From: Holothuria scabra
Lineage: Eukaryota; Echinodermata; Holothuroidea; Aspidochirotida; Holothuriidae
Direction of reading: 5' to 3'
DNA length: 64,000 bases
Assembly (NCBI GenBank): GCA_037179385.1
Contig: CM074181.1
Span: forward strand, 51,046,394 to 51,110,393
The translations under genes were made by a program, and so were the position numbers. The notes under the pieces are model-generated. The model saw only the letters and a list, made by a program, of their open reading frames with translations. It had not been told where the DNA came from and did not search any database. Within the stretch, counting starts at the first letter, position 1; every line of letters begins with the position of its first letter. Of the stretch, positions 22,456-35,758 are shown in pieces.

Positions 22456-25400
22456 GTTACAGCTGCGTTGAATTCTGTTTTAAGCCAACACATGATAGGG
22501 AGATGAGACCAGACCCTTAACAAAGTAAAGAAATGTGAGGACTCAAGTTCTGTGCTCCCTCCTGTCAAATTCGTGTAAAGCTATCTTTCAATTGCTCAGG
22601 CTTTTAAACATTATAACGTTTTCGGTTTAGTTCCACCCCAACATTTTTAATCGACGTGGAATGCTCAAAGGACCCCGTTTAAAATATTACTGCCTCCCCT
22701 CCCCAGCTCATCGTGGTAGTGGCAATATAAACACACTATAATGATGTATTTGCAAGTGGAAATTTGTTGATTTTTTTCTCTAACCGAAATATAAGCTGAA
22801 ATATCAAACATATTAACATTTAAATATCGTTCTTGAAAAATGCTTAAATATAAATACACTTGATATATAGTTCTCCTAATCTACTTAATTAATGTATTTA
22901 AAAATATCTGGATCATAGACCTATATAACTTCACAAGACAGGCCAATTATTAGTCTAGACATTAGGACTATTACATATGACACCTTAAAAGCTCCGTAGT
23001 CTACTGCGCATGCTTGTGGCACCAAAAAGCTACCTACTGCTGGCAATTCGCTAGTCAAAAAGTACTTAAAGTCTTTATTCATGAACGCAAGTGCAGCTGT
23101 AAGGAAGCTTATTTGGTGCATATTAATATCAGCGTGTATTCTGCAAGTTCACGAAAATATCGTTCTCACTAGATAGTGTACGGCTAATATCGAAACTATT
23201 TTGGGTCACTGCTTAAAGTAATTTTAAGCACTCAAAGTGGTAGTCCATATCGATGAAGATGGGAGAGTCCTTGAAAAGTATTCAGGGTTGGTACGGTGAG
23301 GTTTGATATAGGCAATAAGTCAATTACATATAGTGCTGCATGACAAAAATTAGTTTGGGCAGGATTATATGCACCGAAATCGAAATGTTCAAGCTTTCTT
23401 ATGGTCACCCAAGTCCTGGCAGGTCTTTGGAACTAAAGTTTTATAAATATTTTTAATGCTTCTGCGACTTAAACAGTTGAAAGAGGCACATGCGCTACAT
23501 ACTCAAAAGCAAAGTTAAAGAACTGATGGAGGGGGTTGGGAAGGGGGATTGGAGGCTATGATTGAAGGAAAATTGATTCTGTCCCTTGGTGACCCCACTG
23601 AATAATCCTGACGTAATTTCAAACGTGCTAGTTAATTGTCATTTCAAGCAGTTTAAGGTTTTGTATTATTTAATCCGCTACCGAGCAGGAAAGTGGCTTA
23701 GTTCCAAACTCGTTTTGCAAATCGGCAATTTCTGGGAAGTGGGAGGCTATATGAAAGCGAGCGCCGGAGGTCTTCTCAGGGGTCCGGAGGATCCCCCAAA
23801 ATGTTGAAATTTAAACTTGTGAATTTAAATTTAAAAAAAATGTAAGCTTGTGAATAGATCAACAGCCGTTACTTTGAGCTTTTTTGCATAACATGCTCAC
23901 TTTTACAACTTCAAAAAGAGCAAATTAGCCTTCAAAGTAATTAGAAAAATACCCCATATTTAATGTACCACTAGCAATTTTGGGTGAAAAGTTTTAGTAT
24001 ATTTATACACCTGTCCACTCGTGTCTTCCCGTACGATCTGGCAATTGAAATCATCTCAGGACATGTTTGCAAGTGTCGCCCGAATCTTCTACCATTTCCG
24101 GCAAAGCCTTGTTAACCAAGACTATAAGTGAGGCTGAGGAATAACTGTTTTATAAGCTGACGGAATGAGTCGCGATTTGTAATTGTTTTGATCTTTAATG
24201 AAAATTTTACTTTGGCTATAATAAGTTATGTTCAAATTTTTGAAACGATTGGGGCACTCATACACTCTAAAAACGTCTGGTTCAAATTGAACCGGAATAG
24301 GGTCAAATGGGTCAGTGAGTCACAACTGGACAAAAGGCCGCGGCCCGCTCTACTTGAACCAGTTGGTTGGAAACTTTACTGTAAAACTTAATGTAACTAA
24401 CTACAGATAAAAACGATGGGAATAGCTAAAAAACAACTATTAAGAACCTTTCTCTGCTTTAATATGATGTACATTCAAGCGGTATATCACTTGAAACTTC
24501 CACGGGTTTTAACTAAGAAAAGGGTCAGGACTTCTCAGTTTTGTCTTATCTGAAGCCGGCTTTGCCAAATCCCACGCCCCACGGTCTGGGACCAGTAAGA
24601 AGTTACTTGCACTAGTACACTGTTCAATGTCGTACAGCCCACCGGGCAAGTATGACGAAGGGAAGTCTCCAACAAAGACATATTAGAAGTAGAATAATAG
24701 ATATGCATGCGGACAAGGAGACTAAAAGAACAGCTAGCCTGATGGACAACTAACGCAAAAAGAATTTGCGGAAGCCTGTCTGAAACTAAATAATCTGTTT
24801 CCCTTTCACTCATCTTCTTTTCTCTTTCTCTCCGTTTCTCCCTCTCTTCTCTCCATATGAATTTTCACTTTTACTGCGACTTGGTGGATTGAACTGATTT
24901 TCCAGGTCGAACCTGTCGGAGGGGAGCACTTTGCCTACCTACCCCCTTCCCCCGGCAGATTCGCTACGGGCTCTCGGACAAAACTGTAAACTTGACCGAA
25001 AACTTTTTGGGCCGATGAGCACTGTTTAACCAGTTAACAAAATTTTCCCGAACAGTGAAATTCCTGTTAAACAGTGCGCATTAACTGAACATTTTCGCCT
25101 TATTGAACAATATTTGAAAATTAGCTCTTGTATCGGAGAAACGTTGGAATTTAATGAAAGAAGATGTTTTCAAGTCTTTTTTGTAAGGTGATATTGAAAA
25201 ATTTGGCCCGGGGTTTTTATAAAGTCAAAGTCTCCCTGTCAAGAGCAAAATTAAGAATAATGTGGGGGGATTGACAGGAGTTGGCTTGGAATTTTTTATT
25301 GTACGGAGTATCCATCAAAATTGGCATATTCCGGATAGTCTTTTGCCATTTATAACAAATATTTGAAAAATCTGATATATTTGAGACAAGTTGTTGTTTT

Positions 25401-27066
25401 ATGACAGTTTTTGCAATAGAATTTTTACTTTGATAGAGAGCACAGCCACTTGCTATGTGATAGAAAATGCAGATTCCATCATGCTTAATGTTGACCCCTA
25501 AACGAAGAATGATTGGTAAGCATTCAATGTTCTGCCAACGGCTATGAAATCTGTTTGACCAAAATACAATCAAAGGGGAGTGTCACTATCGTTTGGTGCG
25601 GAGCGTACAGAAAATTTTGAAAAATTGAGCCCACATACACCTGGAAATAGCATTTCACATGCTTATAACTAGAAATGAATCAGTCTTTGTTTAGAGTTTG
25701 TCTTTGCAATTTGAGTATCTTTTCATTCAAAAATAAAAACAACTTGCTAAGTGATCAGAAAATTACAAGATAAAATGTTTGTACCACTACCATTAGATAC
25801 AATGGTATCTTTTTTCTTAATTTTCACTGTAATACGGAAAATTTAGTAAGAATACTCATATTGCGACTCTCCGTCTTATTCAATTGTAAGATCTACTGAA
25901 TTGCTGGAATTTTTGAAACAGATGTGGATGCCCGAAGTCCATAAATTATTTTGCTTCCAAGGTCTTTACAAGGTGGGTTCAAATGAATATTCAGTTAGAC
26001 TTGTAGAGAGACTCTCTCACAATACCTGCTTTCATTATATGTAATTGAAAATAGCCTGACCAATTTTCATGAACGTTGCTCGAATTTGGCTGTTGGGGAA
26101 GGACAGATGGAAAACCATTGGGCACTGCATCAGACCCACCTGTACGCATCCTCCTATTCGTGGGTGAAAACCCAGAACCCTTTTTTCGACTGCATAAAAT
26201 ATGAAGTAGAAGTAAGGAAAGACTTTAGCGTTAGCCGCCTGAATTTGTCACAAATCTTTGTAATCATTTAGTATTTTCAAAATTTTACTTGGAAAGAAAC
26301 GTTTTATTGTTATTCTTCCGGTCAAGTTTTGAAAGAATTCAGATAAGTGGACATCTCGGGCATGGGGTTGCGAAGACTAAAAACCGGTACAAGTTGAGAT
26401 TGCTGAGGAATTATTGTTTCTTTTAAGCCTTAGGCTCCCCAAAACGTCGCTTTATTGTATTATCTTCATTGTTTTCCATCAAAATGTTATAGTCTGAGAC
26501 AGTATACTTTTTTCTTATTTGAACCGCAAATGTACGTCTGAAAGAATTTTGATCGACCTTTTTGGGCATTGTGTTGACTCTGGAGTAAAACTTACGAAAA
26601 ACAGTTTTTTCCTTGGCCTACCCGACTGTGTAGCTAAGTCATTGCAATCTTGCTGAGTTTTTATGAAAATAATTTATGAAAATATGTTTTCCTCCTTTTT
26701 CGGGCGCATCTATTTTACGTCCACCGCAATCCCTCCCCGTCTTGTTCGACTTAGTATATTGAAAGAATTGTATGCAGGAATTTTAAAGAAATGAATTTAT
26801 TTTCAGAAGAGAACTGAAAAGTTGGAGTCGTCAGTATTAAAGATCGACCTGTCCAAAATCAATGCTGAAGTCGGGTTGAGGTTTTTCGGTTAAAACGGGA
26901 AATGTTTTGACTTTCTTTCCGGAATGCTTGAAAATCTGGAACGTATATTGAAAACAAGGGGAATTTTGTAAGGAATATTGGGAATTTTGAGAGCTCCCAT
27001 GGCGAACACGGGCTTCTCTACCGTAAACAAAATCTAAAGATCGTCGGGGGGGGGGCAGGCTTCCCT
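22456..27066. other. no gene recognised
   Basis: About 4.6 kb without recognisable coding sequence. The 118-codon minus frame at 25217-25573 resembles no family. A small palindrome lies at 25020-25076. Confidence 0.4.
25020..25076. repeat. 57-bp inverted repeat
   Basis: CACTGTTTAAC at 25020-25030 is exactly inverted as GTTAAACAGTG at 25066-25076. The loop contains two further partial copies, GTTAAC and AACAGTG. It could be a micro-MITE or a recombination relic. Confidence 0.65.
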
Positions 27067-27074
27067 GACGGGGG

Positions 27075-28906
27075 CAGTGGCGTAGCTACTGGGGGGGGGG
27101 AGAGGGGGAAGTTGCCCCCCCCCGGAAAAACTTTTGGGGAAATTTGATGAATCTTCTTATTATTACAAAAATTTCTCAAAATTTTTGTTAGAATAAGAAA
27201 TTGTGAGACATTTCTCATACATAATTCGTATTTTCATGCACCAACCGGCCCAATTCGCGTTCACAGAAATGTCCTCGCCGCGTAGCAGATTGAATTTTCT
27301 CTTGTGCTTGTATACGCACGGGGGTTATGATCAGTGCATTTCAGTGCACAGGAAGCTGTTATTCAGGTGATACTTTGGGAATTCAGTCAAAGGATGTGAA
27401 AACTGAGAAGTCACTGTCGTAGACCCCGAGGTTGTTATGTTCTTCTACAAGCTAGCAGTAGCTGTACGATATTACTCTGTGTACATAACGATAGATGGGG
27501 CTGAAACAATCCATGGCCAACGATAAACTTAAAGTTAATCTAGAAATTAGAATTAGCGGGATCCGTTGGCACACTTAGATTTTTTTCCTTAGCCTCATCC
27601 TTGGAGGCTGACAAGCTAGTTCGGGAAAATAGCTTTCTGCTCACTTTGAGTGTAACAATAAATGGACAATGAGTACCTTGTAGCCTACTACACTAACAGA
27701 CTCCTTTTCTAACAGGATATCCTGTGTGATCGAGCCACTATTAGACCTCCTTAGCGGCGTGAGACCATTGGACCACCCCCCCTCACAGATGCCATTTTTT
27801 CTTTGTTCTTAAAAATACGTAGTCTAACTTTACTCACACAGATTTTACTTCAAAAGATAGCATATGTGGCACCAGATTGCTTATAAGGACACCCAATTTT
27901 CAGAAATTTTGAAAGGGGAAGGATTGTCCCAGCAAGGTCTTTCAGTGATGCCAACTTTTTTTTAATTCCTACAAATAGACCTAGGCAATTCTGTCAAATT
28001 CCAATTTTTACTAAAAAAGGTAGACTCTGTTTCCCACTGGTGGCATCGGTAAAAATGACTACATATTTAGATTCTCTTTACAAGCATAAATACGCTATTT
28101 TGACCATCTGAGGGGTCTGATTTTTCGAAATTTTCTTTGCGCTCCGCGCCAACCAATGGTGGCGCTTCGCTCGGTCTTATGGGCAAAATTACATTTCTGG
28201 GGTAAAATTAGCTCTTAACTCTCTGATCACTGAGCCGTTTGCGAACATATTTTGAAGTGAGCATTTTATCTCAAACGACAAAAGAAGAAAGCGACTGGCT
28301 AGATTCTTCGTATTGGCCTGGAAAATGCTATTTCCGGCCATCTAAGGGGTCTGATTTTTCCAAATTTTCTCTACGCTCCGCGCTAACCAAAGGTGGTGCT
28401 CCGCTTAGATAATCTTTATGACAAAATAACATTTTGTGGCCAAGAAAAAGCGCACATACCGATCAATGCGCTCTTATTTTGACTCCTAAAAGTGTGCAAA
28501 TTTTATGACAAGTTTTTCTTCGTAAGGTGTCAAAGTCGAAAATCTTGCACCATTTTGCATGTCGGCTTCTTGAAAACGTCAAAAAATTTCCGGACACCCC
28601 TCCCCTTAGACCATACTGCATGCCCCTCCCCCTTCAGAGAAATGCTGCGTACGCCACTGCGTTAGTACATACAAATAAACCAGATATTGTTTACCAAAAT
28701 AATATACTTTGTTATTTCCGATAGCTCTATGTTTTACTTTAAGATTAAAATGCAGGTAATATTACAAAATGACATGGTAATGTTGTTATACTTGTAAGTT
28801 TGCATGTTTTATATGAAATACATACACATTGACCGGGAAAAGTTTTGGGGAAATTTCATACCTTTGCCCCCCCCCCCCCCTGGAAAAAATCCTAGCTACG
28901 CCACTG
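27075..28906. mobile_element. 1.83-kb non-autonomous hAT transposon
   Basis: The 14-bp termini CAGTGGCGTAGCTA and TAGCTACGCCACTG are exact inverses, and GACGGGGG is duplicated perfectly at 27067-27074 and 28907-28914, as expected of hAT transposition. Poly-G/poly-C stretches lie just inside both ends. The interior holds a directly repeated module (28092-28440) and an extra internal terminus (GTACGCCACTG, ending 28659), suggesting nested or rearranged copies. No transposase frame is visible. Confidence 0.85.
28092..28440. repeat. direct duplication of a roughly 110-bp module
   Basis: Copies at 28092-28200 and 28327-28440 share GGGGTCTGATTTTTC, AAATTTTCT, GCTCCGCGC, CTAACC/CCAACC and GGTGGCGCT or GGTGGTGCT. 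The same module occurs inverted at about 37.50-37.60, 45.09-45.19 and 51.54-51.64 kb, so it is a dispersed component of several transposons. Confidence 0.8.
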
Positions 28907-28965
28907 GACGGGGGCATGGCCCCGGACCCTCCCCGCTTGGCGCCACCCTTGCAACAAGATCGAGT

Positions 28966-29205
28966 ACATGTCCAAGTCCAAGCCCGAAGCCAGTGTTCTC
29001 AAGTCCACATTTTGAGTTTTGCGCTTTTGGCTGGATTAGAAAATTAAAAAATGTGACGAAAAATTTGGTGGACTTGATGCACTCGACCGCGAATCCAAGC
29101 TTAAGTCCAAGTCCAAGTCCAAACAGCCCGAGTCCAAGTCCAGAGATCCGAGTCCTAGTCTGAGTCCGAGTCGAAAAAGGGACTTCAGTCCGGACTCGAG
29201 TCCTC
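28966..29205. repeat. degenerate AGTCCA/AGTCCG hexamer tract
   Basis: Runs of AAGTCCAAGTCCAAGTCC and GAGTCCGAGTC with spacers. The overlapping frames with Pro-Ser or Leu-Asp repeats on the two strands are translations of this tract. Confidence 0.75.
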
Positions 29206-32200
29206 CACCCCTGTTAACATAGTGTAACAGTGAGATGAGGGAAGTTTCAGTGAGAAAACAGGGATGGAGATGCACAAGAGCAAAACTTCCAGAAAGCAAA
29301 ATGAAGAGTGGTATAGCTGATCATTGGGCATACGAAAGAAAATTTGATGAGTCCTTCAGCAAACTCAGTTGCATTTCTGTGTAGGCGATTCTCAGCGCTG
29401 AAGGGTTAAAATAAAAAGTAGACTTCTTGGTCGTGAAAAGGGGACACAGAACCTCTACAGCTGTTGAGCCTGATCCTTCTCCCTCCGTAGCTCAATCTCT
29501 TTTTTCGACATATTCCAAGTCCTAACACGTTCCGAACCCTTATGTGCACTGCACCTTGCAATGCTTGCGCACATACCACATTTCCACAATCAGCCTACTA
29601 GACACATTAACACTTACACAGTACAAATGAAAGGTTGATCATCTCCAGAGAGGGCCGTTAAAATATTTCTGATTGCCACAACTTTGACCTTTACGGTCAA
29701 TATTCCAGAATACAATGTGTGACAGCACTACCTCACAAATTTGACAAAAAGTTGATTGACCTTTTTACCAGTTCGTTATGGCACATTTTCTTTTATTATT
29801 ACTTTTTATGACAATTTGAAATGTTCAAAGTTTTAGTAAGGTTTGGAAAGGTAGTTTTTCTACCTTTTCTCTTCGTGTGAGAGAAAGTATTCATAATCGG
29901 ACTTCATATTTCAATACAATATCATGGCAAAAGTCTCGATGATCAAGAATTCCACTTTGATTTAAGGAAGCGCATCTTTCAACAATCGCTAAGAATCAAA
30001 TCCCACTTGAGGCCCACACAGGATTGCGACTATAGCTGCAGAAAAGTTGGAAATCAGAGCTTTTTCGCCCCAGACGGGCTTGTGTAATATAGAAATTAAA
30101 AGTACCGTATGCATTCCATAAATTTTAAAAGAAAGATCCAATGTAGGTGCTCCAGTCTTGGAGAAAATGACATGACTACATAATTTTGCATGCTTGGCGG
30201 CATGGGTTGCAGTGACCGTTACTTACTATATACGAATATAATGGTATTTTCTCTAGCCGTTCAAAATCTTTTTCTCAGTATAGACGAGGGGAAAAATTCA
30301 ACTCGCAACTTTCCGATGACTTCTACCAGGGTGGAAGAATTAAGAGGAAGGCAAAGACCAGTAATACATGTAATCCTTTGAATATGGTGTGTGCTCATTA
30401 TTTAGTCCCAAATCAAGCGACACGTTTTTTCAGTCATGTTTCTGGTTTCACATGGTACCATTTGTGTTGGCCGAATAATGATGTATGAACAAAAACAAAA
30501 CTATAAATTTCCCAAATCTCAGCGAAAACAAGAAACTTGAAGACTGAAAGATGCTTGAATGCTGATAAATAGACTGTTGTTAAGAATAAACCCATTCATT
30601 TGCAGAATGAAAGCATTTAAATAAGCCTACATATTTTCCCAAAATACGTCCAATTAACTCTTAAGAACTTGTTCAGTCTTTTCTTCTCATAAAACCCATA
30701 GCTAGTGACCTGTGTGTGTGTTTTTCTTCTTTTTTTCAATGTAGGTCGGGGGAGGGCATGACAAACTGCCACCCCCCCCCCCCCTTAAACGTTTGTTTCT
30801 CTTTCCAAAGAGCCTTGCTGCAAAATAATGATGTAATATTTTCAACTTGACAGAGTAAGTCTTCAAAGTTTAGGCTAGTATTGGTGGTTTCCATATGTAG
30901 TCTTCTATATTTTTATACGTTAGTGTTATACCTTTGCATTAGTACAACACCCCACCGAGGCTATACGTGCGTGCAACCACGACATGCTGACAAGTACTTC
31001 TCCAAATCCTTGTATCTGGCCAATTATGCCCTTCCACAGCATACCGCGGTTTCGAATTTCTGTCATTTACGGTGAACGCAACCCCAATCTGTAGCAGGAA
31101 TTTAGGTCCCCACGGGTATTATTTTCCTCTACCTTTCATATTACATTTACTCTGCACAACTAGGTTTGGAAAGCGGAAGCGGCGCCAGAAAGTCACGATT
31201 GGGGGGGGGGGGGAGGAATTAAAGGCAAAGAAAAATGTTGGGGGCAATTTGGGCAAATGTTTTCGAACACAGCGCGAGACCGAGCCCAACTTAGCCCCAG
31301 CTCCTGCGGATGGGGGTCCAAAGCAAAGTCCTGGAAGTTCTGCGGTTTTAGCATTTCTCTGGAATGATGAAAATTTACGTTTCTGGAGAGGTATATTACT
31401 CATTTCATCGGTTAACCTACTGTAACTCCTAACTCATCTAACTTGATGGCGGGGTGGGGGAGCAAAAAACTGCGGGACTGATCCCCTCTCTCCATCGTCC
31501 CGTAGCGGAGCTACTGTGTAAAGGGTTTCTGTTGCCCCCGGTCTCAGTCTATGACCGTGCCTCGGTTCACTTCGAAGTTCCCTAGCTCCACTGCTATAGC
31601 CTACAGGTTGCACTCGGTAAGTTAAATGCTTTCTATTACACCCATGCATTTATTTATCGCTGGGAAAGACAACTCGGAAAGAAAGTGACTGCCCTGACCT
31701 GTAACCTGTTATTGACTAATGGGAACCCTTCACCGGAGTGTGCCCCTGTGCGACCTTTTCTACCAGGCTTTACTAAGAGCTGCCAGTAATATTGATTTTC
31801 CCGCCAGTTCAGAGGAAACAAATGAAACACTAGATTATTGTCACTGGATGGATAACTCTTGATTCTGAAGGCGGACTATAGATATAAAACGAATCCTGCC
31901 AGCAAAATTGGAAGTATCTTTAAGAACTCAGACCGAAGAATCAAGAGCCAGCCTTGTGAGACAACAGAGTAAGTTGTACTAAGTTCCTGAGTATTTACAA
32001 TTGTTGTCTGCCTGGTAAACAAATGTTTATGTTCACCACAGTGTGAATAAATTTACCACTCTTTGCACCTTTAGGCCTACAGGTTGAGTCAGGGATCAGA
32101 ACGAATGTGATAGAAGACTGGCCATGCGTAGAACCTACGAGTGTTTAGTTTAAATAATCAATGTGTATACTTGTAAATACTTGTAAATATTATATTTATT

Positions 32201-32825
32201 TCTTAAAATTCTGCAAATACTTGTTTGCTTATATGTATTTGAAGGTTGAAAAAAAGCGTTCCTTCAAAAAAAAAAAAAACCCCAAACCCCAAAACCTCCG
32301 AATCAGAATACGGACATTCCATTTATTTGATGCACGCTCTAAGTGTGGGTTGAGATTCAAGGGTTAGAATGTGCATGATCGTGAATTTTTTTCACAAAAT
32401 GTGTCTCCTTGACAAAATAGGTAAGAGTCATACAGGGTTTGGAGGAAGGACGATGCAAATGTCCGACAAGCTAGTAGTTGTTGACCTTTTTGAACAAATA
32501 TTTAATGGAAATTCTTAGGTTCAAACTCCCCAGGGATGTTTGTGAAGTAAATCAATTGCCCTAAATATGTTTTTGTCTTCTATTCCATTACATGTGGGGC
32601 CAAACAGAAGGCAAGACATTGCACTTCCTGACATCTCCTGTAACGTCATTGAGTAAAATTTATAGATACGATTTGGTGTGAGGAATTGCGCACATTTGAA
32701 GTAAAATAAATGCACTGATACAGTTTTTCTGAGAAAACAAAAGGCTTCCTCTTGGAATCAGGACTAGACCTTTTAGGAGGACGGAAATACACTCGAACCC
32801 ATTAATTTTCCCTAGGAAGATATGT
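29206..32825. other. no gene recognised
   Basis: No coding region or bounded element identified. Poly-C (about 30771-30784) and poly-G (about 31200-31213) runs are present. Confidence 0.4.
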
Positions 32826-33200
32826 GTTCAAGTTCAAGTTAAATTTATCTTCTATGGCTCCGTCCCCAATATGGGGTACAAGAGACTGAGAAAATATATA
32901 ACAATCAAGGTGAACACAATAATTTTTTAGGAAGAAAAAGAAAGGAAAAAGAAAGAAAAAAGAAGTGAAAAAAGTGAAAAAAGAAAAAGGGTGAAAGAGA
33001 AAGCAACGCTCATACTGATACAGTACAGATGATAAATCAAGAAACTCAAGAGAATGTACGGTAATGAAGATAATAATTATAATAAAATAATAATATCAAA
33101 AGCAAAGGTAAATATAAATTTAAAAAAAGATAAATAAATTGATAAAAAAATTAATGAAAAAATAATATTGGTAACAATAATGGTAACAATACGGGTCGGG
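32826..33200 (-). mobile_element. LINE 3'-end remnant
   Basis: On the minus strand a pyrimidine-rich stretch is followed by CTTGTACCCCATATTGGGG (hairpin CCCC-ATATT-GGGG), then GACGGAGCC, ATAGAAGATAAATTTAACTT and a short AACTTG repeat. A hairpin near the end plus a short tandem tail is typical of CR1/L2-type LINE 3' ends. No reverse transcriptase remains, consistent with severe 5' truncation. The right boundary is not defined. Confidence 0.5.
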
Positions 33201-34150
33201 GATTAAGGCTAATTATCGTTGAAGGATTTCTCCAAAGAATAAACTGATCTTTAGTAAAGTCTTACTTGTCTGAAATGTGTGTGTGTGCATGTGGGGCTAC
33301 TTTAGTCCCATTTGGACACACCTTTCACGGGCTTTTATTGTGCTACCATTTATAATGTGACAGTTTAAAAGCATCCCGTAACTGAGGATCCCTTAGGCCT
33401 ACGCCTTTTTTAAACTCAAATTCGAATCTCGTTCATGTAATTTAGGTCTTAGCCAACCTACATTTAGTAGTAGCCTAATCGGGCTAAACCCGATTTGGGT
33501 GAGGTGGGTTTACAGACTGAGACTATTTCGGGAAGTTAATCTTGTTTCGAACTAAGCACTGATCGGGCAATTAGAGTGCTCCATCACAAATCAAATACCT
33601 ATTTTTTAGTTAGCACATTTATGTTGTAACAACTTTGACATGGGGTATATACCCTCAGTGCACACTCATTCAGTTGCTGTGGTTTTCCATTAAACATGCA
33701 CTCTGAACTTGAATACTGTAACTAGGCACAGTGTATTTACTGCTCCGAGGTCACACTTAGACATGATCACCTGTTTGTCAACGGTTAGATTCATAATTAT
33801 CATGTCATTGCTCTCCATGAGGAGCTTAAATTAAAGCTAAGTTGACAAGGACTCTCGAAGGGACCATTTGGAATCACATTTCTGTTCTTTTGGTGTCACG
33901 ACCTTTCATCAATCACATACAGTTGTAATAAATCACCTGTTCTGCGCTTAGAGATCTGTGTAAGAACTGTAAAATTTCTGGTGGATATCTGTTCTTTTTG
34001 CGAGCTCATGAATATTCTGCTTTTCAACAGATTCTGTTCTTTTCCTGATCTTTTTGTTCCAACAAACAGGTTTTTTACAGATTTTTTCAAGGAACAACAG
34101 AAAAAGATCAGAAAGTGCTGCAAATCTGTTCTTTTGCTTGTTACTAGTGA
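33201..34150. other. left flank of the satellite; no gene recognised
   Basis: A partial hairpin pairs CTGATCTTTTTGTTCC (near 34050) with GGAACAACAGAAAAAGATCAG-like sequence (near 34092). Sequence identity to the satellite begins at about 34151. Confidence 0.4.
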
Positions 34151-35758
34151 TACATGAGTGAGGACTAAAAGTCATTGGCATGATTAAGTATATGTCTCCT
34201 AATAGGCCCATTGTGACATACAAATCACCCCATTGTGTTAACTTTGCAGCTAGATGATGTGCACATGCAGAAGAGCACAAATCATAGCTTATGAAGATGT
34301 TTAATTATTGACTGAAGCCATGAAAATTGTAATCCTTAGTAGACTGTGTAGGGCTAATAGTGTATAGAACATAGAACAGGGATGTGTAGCTTCACATACC
34401 AAAAAATATTTGAAACAATTCAAGTCACCAAAGTATGCCAGCTTATACTGAAGAAATACCAAACAATTTTCACAAGTAGCTACAACACTGTTGTATACCA
34501 ACACAGCAGCATTGCCCAATTATTCCAACTCTATGTACTATTGAACATTACAAATGAACATCCAATTTTTTCCTTGACAACAGTCCATGATCTCCTGAAG
34601 GGCTGTGGTAGCTGCAATTTCATCAGGAATTAGAAGGAATAGAAACCCAAGAGGAAATCCACAAGGAAACTCAAGAGAAATCTCAAGTGAAATCTCAGGA
34701 GAGTGAAGGTGAGCTTTCGTGGAGTATGAATTTGTTCCAAAGGGTGTCACAGTAAGCTTAAAATCTCACCAGATTTAAAGAACTACCCACTTTAATACAA
34801 AAGTTGCTGGCCAATTCAATGATTTTGTTCATTATATATTTTAAGTTCTGGGCCGTTACTTCTTGATTTTTTTTTTTTTTGCCTTCCTTGCCACTCCTAT
34901 CAACAGAGCAAACTGTAGTCCTGGCTGTGGGCTGCAGCTTTTAACTAGACTCTTTCTACAGAGTGTGAAGTGTCATCAGTATTCTACACATAGCAAATGA
35001 CATCCAGCTCATTGACTGAATAATAGCCCATTTAAAAATAGAACCTTGCTTTGTTGGCCTGAGGTTGTTTTAATTTTCAGCAATGAGCTCAATAATAGAA
35101 TCAAAACTTTTATTGCTTCTATTATTTGTTGAAGATTGACTTTAGTCTGTTGAAAAAAGTGGTCCTTTCAACATCAATATATCACTGTGTAGAGAATTTA
35201 CCATTGACAATTGACCATTGTTTATCTTGAGTAGATTAATTTGAAAACAATTTTCATTTTTATGTTTTCTTCCCTTAAAATTCAACCAATAGAGTCATTC
35301 TTTTCAAGAATCCTCAGTGCTCACTTCCTCTTAGAACATTGCCCACCTTGAAGGCTTTTAGTGAAATGAAAAGAAAACCTTATCTATCCACATTACTGGT
35401 GCCATCAGGAAAACCTGTTTTGTATTATGAATGGGTATTTTTATAATGTTGAATAACACCAAAATGTCAGCATTCTTTTTACAGCATAGGATGAAAGAGT
35501 GATACTAAAAGGTTTGCCCATAACCTAAAAAATTTATCCCATTTTCACATTGAGATGAGCATTTGCATATATTATTTGTAGCATATTCAGTTAATAATTT
35601 GTATCTTTACAAGCTGCTTAGACATATGACTTGCCCCTTTGTGTCAATATTCATACTTGTTAACAGTGTGTGTGTGTGGTTTAGTGAATTGTATTGATTG
35701 ATTATAAAACCCATAATGACAAAGAATTTGAATATCCCCATAATGTTAAAAACAGGAC
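34151..35758 (+). repeat. satellite monomer A (long, uninterrupted)
   Basis: The only full-length long monomer without an insert. It carries a small insertion near its start (CATGAGTGAGGACT instead of CATGAGGACT) and a poly-T stretch at about 34868. Its CCCATAATG subrepeats and (GT)n run lie at the 3' end (about 35660-35760). Confidence 0.85.

Noticed and set aside
25217..25573. 118-codon minus frame as a gene
   Set aside because: No recognisable motif, no splice or promoter context, and codon content like the surrounding AT-rich DNA.
28829..29299. Overlapping Pro/Ser-rich and Leu/Asp-rich frames
   Set aside because: Translations of the AGTCC hexamer tract and a poly-C run.
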